A stretch of 62,082 bases of DNA from Lachnospiraceae bacterium (GTDB lineage: Bacteria; Bacillota_A; Clostridia; Lachnospirales; Lachnospiraceae): NCBI GenBank assembly GCA_017516285.1, contig JAFXDD010000002.1, forward strand, positions 1-62,082. The letters run 5' to 3'. Within the stretch, counting starts at the first letter, position 1. Each line of letters starts with the position of its first letter. Below the pieces are notes generated by a model. The model had not been told where the DNA came from, made no database searches, and saw only the letters and a program-made list of their open reading frames with translations. Shown one piece after another: positions 15,944-23,975 of the stretch. The position numbers and the translations under genes are program-made.

Positions 15944-16810
15944 CTACAAATACCCTACCGCTTCCTTCTCGTCCAACTGGAACTGCACACAGATTTTGGA
16001 CAAAATCTGCTCATCCGTCATATTAAATTCGCGACAGGTTGCCACAGTACCCTTGATTATTCCACGCGCTTCTACTCTGTCTAAAAATTCACACATATTC
16101 GTGTCACTCCTTTCTTCGGAATACGCTTCCTCAAATCTTGCATCTCCTGCAACAACTGACATCAGGTCAAATACCTCTCGCACATGCTCTAAAGTTTCTT
16201 TGCTGGGTATGTAGTCGTTGTTCTCCCGCATCTGCACAAAATAGTCCGCCACTACCTTGAAATCACTTTGAAACAACTCCACCTGCTCACGGGTCAGAAA
16301 CGCCACTTCAAAAACATTTATCCGGTAGTCACTAATAAATGGTTTAAGCTCCTCCGGAACATCCCCCAGACAGTCAATCAGATTTAAGGGCATCGTCCAG
16401 CGCTTCTCGTAATCGAAGCTGAGCACTACGGTAATTACCGGGTAATAATGTGCTTTTTTGTTCCTGCGACGCTTACCCTTTTTGCCTTTCGAATGCTTTG
16501 CCCTAATCTGATTTCTGTAGGCAGCCCCGTCGTAACCTATTACACGCAAGGGCATGCTTTTGTCCTGAGCCGTCTGGTTTTCAAGCCCCAGCATGGCGAT
16601 TTTAAACTTGTTCTTATGCCAGTACTTGGCCACATCCCTTTCCTGTTCCCTGAGACTGCCGTCTGCCTTGTAGTAGCTGCGGGCTCTGGCGTCTGTCAGT
16701 TCCTCTTCCTTTATAACCTGCCTGCCATTAAACATAAAAACATTTATGATATCGGCAAATACATCGTTATAGGCTTCCAAAGTTTTTTCTGTAATATCTT
16801 TTTCCAACAT
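15944..16810 (-). CDS. Rpn-family recombination-promoting nuclease / putative transposase
   Basis: 288 residues of the PD-(D/E)XK Rpn/YhgA-like family, which is often labelled a transposase but acts as a DNA endonuclease promoting RecA-independent recombination. The N-terminal KTLEAYNDVFADIINVFMFNG, the basic stretch KGKKGKRRRNKKAHY (about 108-122), YPVITVVLSFDYEKRW and the C-terminal DEQILSKICVQFQLDEKEA are typical. No flanking inverted repeats or target duplications were seen, so it is not an intact insertion sequence. A promoter-like element shared with the tad operon lies about 225 bases upstream. Confidence 0.85.
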   Translation of the reverse strand: MLEKDITEKTLEAYNDVFADIINVFMFNGRQVIKEEELTDARARSYYKADGSLREQERDVAKYWHKNKFKIAMLGLENQTAQDKSMPLRVIGYDGAAYRNQIRAKHSKGKKGKRRRNKKAHYYPVITVVLSFDYEKRWTMPLNLIDCLGDVPEELKPFISDYRINVFEVAFLTREQVELFQSDFKVVADYFVQMRENNDYIPSKETLEHVREVFDLMSVVAGDARFEEAYSEERSDTNMCEFLDRVEARGIIKGTVATCREFNMTDEQILSKICVQFQLDEKEAVGYL

Positions 16811-17027
16811 TTCACCTGTACTTTCCGACTCTTCAAGTCCATGTATTGATGAATGCTTTTATGCATTTAAAGACTTAACCTTCGTAACCTAAAAATGTGA
16901 CCTCCTTAATTCACATTGTAGCACATTAAATATTGTATTTCAATACCAATATACTCACTATTTAAATTTCAAATGTAACAGTCTCGCTTTAATAGCAAAT
17001 CAGGCGTAAAGCAAAAAAACATCCCTC

Positions 17028-17085
17028 TATTACCTAATAGGCATTTAGGGCGCATTTTGTCACAAAAAATATTATAAACTTTTTA
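17028..17085 (-). promoter_or_regulatory. Promoter-like element A, shared with the tad operon
   Basis: About 45 of 57 bases match the element at 46666-46722. On the minus strand it reads GTGACA (17058-17063), an 18-base spacer containing AAATGCC, then TATTAG (17034-17039). The two copies differ by compensating one-base gaps that keep the spacer at 18, as expected of a promoter. It points at the Rpn nuclease gene. Confidence 0.6.
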
Positions 17086-17119
17086 TAAACTAATAACTAA
17101 CCCCCCCCCCAAAAAAAAC

Positions 17120-17160
17120 GAGCCTTGCGTCGCACCTTTACAGGTTACGACGCAAGGCTC
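17120..17160 (-). terminator. Terminator of the OFA transporter gene
   Basis: A perfect 13-bp stem, GAGCCTTGCGTCG/CGACGCAAGGCTC, followed on the minus strand by T8 and then G10. Confidence 0.92.
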
Positions 17161-17182
17161 TATGTCATTGATAGATGTCAGC

Positions 17183-18478
17183 TTATTTATTTTTCTTCTT
17201 GCCGGATACCAGGAACATACTGATTAACAGTGCGATAATATAAAGCACCAGTGTGAGAATCAGTACTGTCTGATAGCCCTCAGGATTTACCATGTTGCCA
17301 TGACCGTCATCAGCGAAGGTACCCACGTTATTTACAATAAGGGTAGCAATCTGATTACCTGTAAGGCCTGCAAATGCCCATGCAGAAAGTGTAATACCGT
17401 GGATTGCACTGATATTCTTCATACCATAATGGTCAGAAAGTAATGTAGGTACATTACTGAAACCACCGCCGTAGCCTGCATTTACTACAAACAGAAGAAT
17501 TAATACTAAAATCATCAGAACGGTGTTCTGTCCCATGTTAGTAATACCATTTGTAGCCACAACAAGACCGGTTGCTACAATAGATAATACGAAAATAATC
17601 TTGTAGATAGTGTTTCTGTCCTTCATGGTATCAGCCCATGCAGAGAAACCTAAACGTCCACCCGCATTAAATACAGCAGTAACAGAAGAAAGGACACCTG
17701 CCATTGCGCCAAGACCGATACACTTGATGATCATCTTTTCCTGAGAAATCAGGCAGAGACCACAGGTAATATTGATGTAGAACATCAGCCAAATACCGAT
17801 AAATACCACCGGTTTGGACTTGATAACGTCCATGGCACCTGCACCCTTTTCCTGTGTAGCAGGCTCATGCCAGCCTTCCGGCTTAGCCAGTAACAAGTGA
17901 CCTACAAACATCATCACAAAATATACAACAGCTAAAATCCAGAACATTTTATAAATACCGCCCTCACCTAAGGAACCAAGTAATGCCTGCATAATCGGGC
18001 TTGCGATAGCCTTTGCAGCACCAAAGCCTGCAACTGCCAGACCGGTTGCCAGACCCTTGCGGTCCTGGAACCACAGCATCAGAGTCTTAACAGGTGAAAG
18101 GTAACCGGTACCCAGACCGATACCCATGATGAAACCGTAGCAGATGTAAATACCGATTAAAGCTACAAGGCTGCCCGGATTCTGACCGCCGTACCAGATA
18201 AAGAAACCGGTACCTGCCATACCAACTGCAAAGCAGACAGCAGCAATCAATGAAGAACGATGAATATCCTTTTCTACGATATTGCCCAGGAATGCTGCAG
18301 ACATACCTAGGAAAAAGATAGCGAAACTAAATGCCCATTCTGTAGCACCTTTGGAAAAACCAATGTAATCTGCAATTTCCTGGCTGAAAATAGACCAGCA
18401 ATAAACAGTACCGATACTACAATGAAGCAACAGTGCAGGAATAGCTGCACGAATCCATTTGTTTTGAATATTTTTCAT
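17183..18478 (-). CDS. OFA-family MFS transporter (oxalate/formate antiporter-like)
   Basis: A 431-residue major-facilitator permease with 12 predicted helices. The opening HCSIGTVYCWSIFSQEI and the GIGLGTGYLSPVKTLMLWFQDRKGLATGLAV segment are characteristic of the OFA subfamily, which includes OxlT. Both halves and the cytoplasmic loop (about 205-220, KPEGWHEP) are intact. The family exchanges small carboxylates; no oxalyl-CoA or formate genes are near, so the substrate is open. It is a single-gene unit with a strong terminator. Confidence 0.9.
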   Translation of the reverse strand: MKNIQNKWIRAAIPALLLHCSIGTVYCWSIFSQEIADYIGFSKGATEWAFSFAIFFLGMSAAFLGNIVEKDIHRSSLIAAVCFAVGMAGTGFFIWYGGQNPGSLVALIGIYICYGFIMGIGLGTGYLSPVKTLMLWFQDRKGLATGLAVAGFGAAKAIASPIMQALLGSLGEGGIYKMFWILAVVYFVMMFVGHLLLAKPEGWHEPATQEKGAGAMDVIKSKPVVFIGIWLMFYINITCGLCLISQEKMIIKCIGLGAMAGVLSSVTAVFNAGGRLGFSAWADTMKDRNTIYKIIFVLSIVATGLVVATNGITNMGQNTVLMILVLILLFVVNAGYGGGFSNVPTLLSDHYGMKNISAIHGITLSAWAFAGLTGNQIATLIVNNVGTFADDGHGNMVNPEGYQTVLILTLVLYIIALLISMFLVSGKKKNK

Positions 18479-18573
18479 ATGTAATTTCTCCCTAAATTAA
18501 TAATAAAAGGTTTGCTCTCAATTTGCCATTGTACTCCTGAATTCATAAATTTTCAAGAGAATTTTACTATTTT

Positions 18574-20235
18574 TCAAAATTTATTCTTTTTTTCCATGCG
18601 TCTTGCATAAAACCTGTTATTTCTGGAGAATAGCCACAGTCCCATTACGATGAGTATCACACCTGTAAACAGCTGTGAGCCATCATCATAAAACATACCA
18701 TAATTGCTTGCTACATACACAATGACATTGATAATGGCATGCAGTACTACCGGCACCACGAATTGTCCGGAATAATGATATGCATATGCCAGTACCAGTC
18801 CCAGCGCAATGCTGTATACCATTTGTATGCTGTTGCCGTGATAAATACCAAAAGCTACTGCTGACAAAATAGCCGCATAGGACGGCTTCATAAGAGTCTT
18901 GCCCTGTGTAAATAAAATTCCTCGGAACACCAATTCCTCTGCTAACGGACTGTAAATTCCATACAACAAAAGACCTGCTCCCAATCCTACAGAATACAAA
19001 TTATCCGCAGCCTCTTTATAATCAGCAACCTGTAAAAGTCCAATAGATGCAAAAACGATGTTAATACCGATTGCCAAACAAAGGCATATCATCAGCCATC
19101 TGAACCAATCCATACCCTCGAACTTAAGCTTCGGATTCTTACCTCTGGCCAGACTTTCCTTGCCACCGCCTATCTTATACATGAAAATAAAAACAACAAT
19201 TAATGTAAAGATAGAAATGATTGCGGAACCATTTCCACTGAAATACAGCTCCCCGGTTGCTTCATCCTCTGCCACCAGGAAATTATGCAGGCTCTCACTC
19301 TGCTTGGATGCAAAGGATGCTGCAAAAGCAACCACCTGACTTACAAGCTGACTGCCACAATAAAAGAGTAACAACGGATAAGCCAGCTTCCAAAGTACCT
19401 GCATCAAGCCTTTTTTGCCCTCCGGCGCATTCTGCCCTGCGGATGTCTCTGCACGATAGTCGTTTGCCTCATACTGTGCTCTCTGTGCAGCGGCAGCTGC
19501 AAGCTGGGCTTCCTTTAATGCTTCTGCCTCTTTTTTTCTTGCTGCTTCTTTTTTTACTTCAAGCTCACTATCTTCCATAAATAAGCTATGTACCTCAGCA
19601 ACGCTTTCCACAATGTAGTCCGGCTGTGCCAGCGTCAGTTCCTCCCTTGAGCCATAACCATATGTAACTGCAATGCTGGCAACACCCATCTCCTTGGCAC
19701 CCTCTACGTCAAATTTGCGGTCACCAATCATAACCACCTGCTCCTTACGGATTTTACCATAATGGAACAACTGATTTAATGCTTCATGTATCACCTCTGA
19801 CTTTTCCACACGTTCTCCATCGAGTTCAGAGCCTACAATTACCTCAAAATATTTAGCAATATTAAAATGATTCAAAATATCCTTTACAAAGCACTCCGGC
19901 TTGGAAGATGCCACTGCAAGATGGTATCCATAATCCTTTAAATCTGACAATAATGCAGGAATTCCTTCATATAATTTATTTTCAAACTTACCGATAACCG
20001 AAAAACGCTCCCTGTACTTCTCAATGGCAACCAGTGCCTGCTCTTCACTAAGCCCATAATACTGCATAAAGCTGTCCTTTAAAGGCGGGCCGATAAAAGG
20101 CTCCAGCTTATCCAAATCCGGCTCCTCAATGTCAAAAGCCTTTAAAGCATACTGTGCACAGGTACAAATTCCTACCTTAGGGTCTGTCAGTGTGCCATCC
20201 AAATCAAACAAGATATAATTTTTATTAGTTATCAT
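18574..20235 (-). CDS. HAD phosphatase fused to a CPBP intramembrane protease
   Basis: 553 residues with two unrelated modules. Residues 1-215 form a PGP-like HAD hydrolase: DLDGT with the nucleophile Asp11 and acid Asp13, Ser110, Lys145 and GDRKFD (about 171-176). An Ala/Glu/Lys-rich helical linker (about 222-262) follows. Residues 275-545 are a multi-pass membrane CPBP (Abi/CAAX-like) protease with EELVFR (433-438), FxxxH (His466) and HAIIN (His499, Asn503). All catalytic motifs of both modules appear intact. The gene overlaps the end of truA by 11 bases, so it is translationally coupled to it. Substrates of both halves are unknown. Confidence 0.9.
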   Translation of the reverse strand: MITNKNYILFDLDGTLTDPKVGICTCAQYALKAFDIEEPDLDKLEPFIGPPLKDSFMQYYGLSEEQALVAIEKYRERFSVIGKFENKLYEGIPALLSDLKDYGYHLAVASSKPECFVKDILNHFNIAKYFEVIVGSELDGERVEKSEVIHEALNQLFHYGKIRKEQVVMIGDRKFDVEGAKEMGVASIAVTYGYGSREELTLAQPDYIVESVAEVHSLFMEDSELEVKKEAARKKEAEALKEAQLAAAAAQRAQYEANDYRAETSAGQNAPEGKKGLMQVLWKLAYPLLLFYCGSQLVSQVVAFAASFASKQSESLHNFLVAEDEATGELYFSGNGSAIISIFTLIVVFIFMYKIGGGKESLARGKNPKLKFEGMDWFRWLMICLCLAIGINIVFASIGLLQVADYKEAADNLYSVGLGAGLLLYGIYSPLAEELVFRGILFTQGKTLMKPSYAAILSAVAFGIYHGNSIQMVYSIALGLVLAYAYHYSGQFVVPVVLHAIINVIVYVASNYGMFYDDGSQLFTGVILIVMGLWLFSRNNRFYARRMEKKNKF

Positions 20236-20968
20236 ATATAACCTCCATTAATGTCAGTCCTTTCCCCGGTATCAGGTGGCCTGACTTACTTCTGTCTTTT
20301 GCCTCCAAAATTCTTGGAATTTCCTCCGCTTTACGAATACCTAAGCCCGTTTCAATAAGAGTCCCCATCATGATTCGCACCATGTGATACAAAAATCCAT
20401 TTCCCTTAAAGGTAAAAAGCACTTCCTCTCCGGACCTTTCTATCTCAATGCTGTCCACCGTGCGTACCGTAGATTTTTTGCCGCGCTTGGCAGATGTGAA
20501 GGACTGATAATCATGGGTACCGAGGAGACATGCTGCTGCCTGCTTCATAGCAGCCATATCAAGCTCCCCCGGCACCTGATGCACATATTTACGTCTGAAA
20601 ACAGGTTTGTTCGCACTATTCCAGATACAATATCTGTACACCTTGCCCTTTGCGTTCAGTCTGGCATGAAAACGCTCCGGCTTCTCCTCACAGCTGATAA
20701 CGGAGATATCCTCCGGAAGATACGCATTCATATATGCCATAATCTCTTCCGGGGTCTTATCCGTATCCATATGAAAGCTGGCAGCCTGTCCCAAGGCATG
20801 TACGCCTGCGTCAGTTCTTCCTGCTCCCTGAATTACTATGGATGCATCGCACATTTTGCTGAGCAAGGCTTCTAACTTGCCCTGAATGGTATTATCCGTG
20901 GATATCTGTCTCTGCCACCCCTGATATCTGGTACCGTCATATTGTAAAAGTATTTTAAAATTTCGCAC
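20225..20968 (-). CDS. truA: tRNA pseudouridine(38-40) synthase
   Basis: 247 residues. It isomerises uridines 38-40 in the anticodon arm of tRNAs. The start is the GTG at 20968, with AAGGAG 6 bases upstream; the longer reading begins at another GTG without a ribosome site. The catalytic Asp lies in GAGRTDAGVHA, and the N-terminal LLQYDGTRYQGWQRQ and the C-terminal FTFKGNGFLYHMVRIMMGTL are family hallmarks. Confidence 0.96.
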   Translation of the reverse strand: MRNFKILLQYDGTRYQGWQRQISTDNTIQGKLEALLSKMCDASIVIQGAGRTDAGVHALGQAASFHMDTDKTPEEIMAYMNAYLPEDISVISCEEKPERFHARLNAKGKVYRYCIWNSANKPVFRRKYVHQVPGELDMAAMKQAAACLLGTHDYQSFTSAKRGKKSTVRTVDSIEIERSGEEVLFTFKGNGFLYHMVRIMMGTLIETGLGIRKAEEIPRILEAKDRSKSGHLIPGKGLTLMEVIYDN

Positions 20969-21013
20969 CTTTTCTCCTTCCGACCTGCTCACCGCCCGGA
21001 CCGCGCCTATCCG

Positions 21014-22000
21014 TTATTTGCTGACTACCCAAGGATTCTCTGTCCCGGTCATAAATGCTTTACAACCACGCAGACTATCTCCCACGATAGTACGCAAATA
21101 ATTCTGCGTATAAAAGGCCATGTGATGGGATACGATGACATTTGGATAACTGCGGAATAATGCCAATTCCCTATTCGTCAGCACATCACACTTTCTATCA
21201 TAATAATTTAAATCAAATTCATTTTCAATCACGTCTAAGGCTGCCGCTCCAACCTTTCCGCTCTCCACAGCATCTACCAAAGCCTTACTGTCAATCAGAC
21301 CGCCTCTGCCTGTATTCACAATAATAACACCCTGCTTCATTCTGTCAAAAGCTTCTGCATTCAACAAATGGAAATTTTCCTCCGTAATCGGTGCATGCAG
21401 ACTAATAATATCTGACTGTTCCATCAGGCTTTCCAAAGAAACATATTCTCCCAGTGCTGCTGCGGCCTCACTTGGATATATATCATAGCAAAGTATCTTG
21501 CAGCCAAACCCGGATAAATTACGCATCACAGTTTGACCAATACGACCGGTTCCAATAATTCCCACGGTCATATCCTTTAATTCTCTGCCGATAAGACCTT
21601 TCAAGGTATAATCCTGCACTGCATTTCTGGCCATAATGGCTTTCATATGGCGCATAGCCATAATTATCAGCATGACAGTATAGTCACCTACTCCATCCGG
21701 GCCGTAAGGTGTATTAGCGACAGTTATGCCAAGCTCCTTTGCGGCTGCGACATCAATGTGATCATAGCCAATACAACGTGTCACAATATATCTGACACCC
21801 TTGTCATAATAGAGTTTCATTAGCTCCTTGTCTATTGGTGTGGTAGTGATAACCACGCACGGACTGCCTTCTACAAAATGTACATTCTCCTTAGAAGGGA
21901 CTTCCTTTGTAATCACCAGTTTAAGCCCTAACTCCTTGGCATTTCGCTCAAATTCCGGTAATTCATCATAATTTCTACAACTAAATACTGTTACCTGCAT
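21014..22000 (-). CDS. D-2-hydroxyacid dehydrogenase (D-lactate dehydrogenase-like)
   Basis: 328 residues, NADH-dependent, probably interconverting pyruvate and D-lactate or a related pair. The Rossmann motif GTGRIG (about 150-155), NTGRGGLID with the catalytic Arg (about 230), the Glu region DVIENEFD and the C-terminal SHHMAFYT with the catalytic His are present. The VanH/LdhA-like substrate region RCIGYDHIDVAAAKELGI fits a lactate enzyme better than a phosphoglycerate one. It lies 3 bases after the AI-2E gene, on the same strand. Confidence 0.9.
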   Translation of the reverse strand: MQVTVFSCRNYDELPEFERNAKELGLKLVITKEVPSKENVHFVEGSPCVVITTTPIDKELMKLYYDKGVRYIVTRCIGYDHIDVAAAKELGITVANTPYGPDGVGDYTVMLIIMAMRHMKAIMARNAVQDYTLKGLIGRELKDMTVGIIGTGRIGQTVMRNLSGFGCKILCYDIYPSEAAAALGEYVSLESLMEQSDIISLHAPITEENFHLLNAEAFDRMKQGVIIVNTGRGGLIDSKALVDAVESGKVGAAALDVIENEFDLNYYDRKCDVLTNRELALFRSYPNVIVSHHMAFYTQNYLRTIVGDSLRGCKAFMTGTENPWVVSK

Positions 22001-22003
22001 AAC

Positions 22004-23179
22004 TTACTCCTTGTCTTCGCCCTGGTAAATCTCTATCTCCTTTAATTCCTCTTCATCATATTGACGAATACGTCTGATTCTTCCGATAAGCAGCACCACT
22101 GACTGCTCTGTGCTTCTGAACACACCTTCACGGTATAATGTAACGATTAAAATACCTAATGGCACTGCTACAATCATACCGAAAACACCGCTGATTTTGT
22201 AGCCGGCAAACAATAAAAATAACGTCGGAATGGGATGTACCCCAAGTGTATCCCCCACAAATTTAGGTTGAATCACCTGACGTACCAGCTGGGAAATACC
22301 CCAAATAGCCATCATACCGGCTGCAGCCAGATACTGTCCATTTATCAGCTTAATCAAAGCCCACGGCCATAGTACAGCTCCGGTGCCAAACACCGGTAGC
22401 AAATCCAAGATAGCGATACCAAGTGCAATAATGATTGCATAATCTACCTTTAGTATGGTCAATCCTATAAAAATTAACATGTAAATCCATATTTCTATTT
22501 TAAACTGAGCCTTAAAATATCCACCGATAGATTCCACAAAGCATTTCTTTATCAGACTCCAGACATTTCGGATACTTTTTGGTATCCACACATGCAGCCT
22601 CTGATAAATCATCTCACGCTCTACCACAAAGAAATAGGTAGCAAGCAGACACATAATCGTAAAAATAATAATATCCGGCACCCTTTTAGCGATATTTCCT
22701 ACAATAGAAATAGTGGGTGCGCTAAGATTACTTACCGCTTCTGCAATATAATCACCGCTGTTGGATATAATATTCTCTAAAGCAGTAGTACCTTCACCGG
22801 GCAACAACTCCAACAAATCAAATATAATTTGAAACATGCCCTGTGCTTCTGCCCTCATATCATTCCATAGCGCCGGCAAATCTGCAAGAAAACTTGCAAT
22901 TAAGCTTCCAATTTGCGCCCCAATACCATAAATTGCAGCCACAACTGCACCGATAATGGCTACTACCACAAAAACCATGCTCATTCTGCGTTTTAGCTTT
23001 AGGTGCTTTTCCACAAGTCGTACAATCGGTGTAACAATGCAGGAAATAACCCATGCCACTACAAAGGGCATAAAAAACACTAAAACCTTTGGCAGAACAA
23101 ATAATATCAGCAATAAAGATACCGCAAAAATACACAGGTTACATAAAATTTTAATGTACGTAAAATTCTTCTGACCCAT
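22004..23179 (-). CDS. AI-2E family transporter
   Basis: A 391-residue membrane protein with an N-terminal pair of helices (about 12-65), a central amphipathic region and a C-terminal helix cluster (about 245-365) including LLPVFGTGAVLWPWALI and PTLFLLFAGYKISGVFGMIVAVPLGIL. These are the hallmarks of the UPF0118/PerM family. Members export autoinducer-2 or act as Na+(Li+)/H+ antiporters; which applies here cannot be told. The charged C-terminus YDEEELKEIE is cytoplasmic. Confidence 0.88.
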   Translation of the reverse strand: MGQKNFTYIKILCNLCIFAVSLLLILFVLPKVLVFFMPFVVAWVISCIVTPIVRLVEKHLKLKRRMSMVFVVVAIIGAVVAAIYGIGAQIGSLIASFLADLPALWNDMRAEAQGMFQIIFDLLELLPGEGTTALENIISNSGDYIAEAVSNLSAPTISIVGNIAKRVPDIIIFTIMCLLATYFFVVEREMIYQRLHVWIPKSIRNVWSLIKKCFVESIGGYFKAQFKIEIWIYMLIFIGLTILKVDYAIIIALGIAILDLLPVFGTGAVLWPWALIKLINGQYLAAAGMMAIWGISQLVRQVIQPKFVGDTLGVHPIPTLFLLFAGYKISGVFGMIVAVPLGILIVTLYREGVFRSTEQSVVLLIGRIRRIRQYDEEELKEIEIYQGEDKE

Positions 23180-23226
23180 ACTTCTTCCTTTCCAGCGAAA
23201 CTATCACTTTTCAAAAAAGCTTACCG

Positions 23227-23919
23227 TCACTGCTCCAGACAGAGCCTATCAATATACTCGTATATATCCTCTCTGCCTTGCTTGGTTTCTGCAGAGAACG
23301 GAATCACTACCGTCCCCTTTACTACATTTAATCCCTGCTTTAACATTTTAATATGCTTCTGAACCTGACTGCGATTGATTTTATCCAGTTTCGTAGCAAT
23401 AATCACCGGTTGGTACCCCTGTTCCAAAATCCATTGATACATCTGCTTGTCATTACCGGATGGCTCATGACGAATATCAATTAACAAAAATACTACCTTT
23501 AACATCTTGGAGGTATGCAGATATTTTTCTATCATTTTGCCCCACTTTGCCTTTATCTCTTCATTGGCCTTGGCATACCCATATCCGGGCAGGTCTACAA
23601 AATACAACGCACCTTCTACACGCTCCTTCAGCTGACTGCTGACCACACCGACGTCAGATACCGCCTCGCTGCTGCCATTCTCTGCCTCCTGCACTATCAT
23701 TCGTTCATGATAACAGGACACATGATAAAAATTGATGGTCTGCGTCTTGCCCGGCTGAGCACTGGTTCTGGCCAGATTCTTACGGTTCATCAAACTGTTT
23801 ATCAGACTGGACTTACCTACATTACTCTTTCCTGCAAAGGCAATCTCTATATGCTCGTTTTCCGGAAACTTACTGGTAATACCACAAACTGTTTCCAAAT
23901 TAACATCCTTAATAATCAT
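23227..23919 (-). CDS. engB: Ribosome biogenesis GTPase YihA/YsxC, with an insertion
   Basis: 230 residues. An essential GTPase for 50S subunit assembly. The P-loop GKSNVGKSS (30-38), the G2 Thr in PGKTQTINFYHV, G3 DLPG (109-112) and G4 TKLD are present. The protein is about 30-35 residues longer than usual because of an insertion at about 67-103, between the switch I strand and the DLPG strand. It is hydrophilic and rich in Glu and Ser, and looks like an extended beta-hairpin or loop. The position after lon is the classic lon-engB arrangement. Confidence 0.94.
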   Translation of the reverse strand: MIIKDVNLETVCGITSKFPENEHIEIAFAGKSNVGKSSLINSLMNRKNLARTSAQPGKTQTINFYHVSCYHERMIVQEAENGSSEAVSDVGVVSSQLKERVEGALYFVDLPGYGYAKANEEIKAKWGKMIEKYLHTSKMLKVVFLLIDIRHEPSGNDKQMYQWILEQGYQPVIIATKLDKINRSQVQKHIKMLKQGLNVVKGTVVIPFSAETKQGREDIYEYIDRLCLEQ

Positions 23920-23975
23920 ACGCGTTCCTTTCTGCCCGTTCCACAGTCATAGGCCGCTGCCGTTCCTTCGTCAAC

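Larger units (their letters stand above)
16811..17182. other. Intergenic region between the Rpn gene and the OFA transporter
   Basis: 372 bases without a gene. It contains the promoter-like element shared with the tad locus (17028-17085), a C10-A8 homopolymer junction (17101-17118) and the OFA transporter's terminator (17120-17160). The part from 16811 to 17027 would be the leader of the Rpn gene; I see no structure in it that I can name. Confidence 0.7.

Noticed and set aside
15944..16810. Intact insertion sequence around the Rpn 'transposase' gene
   Set aside because: No terminal inverted repeats or target duplication were seen; the family acts as a nuclease rather than a DDE transposase.
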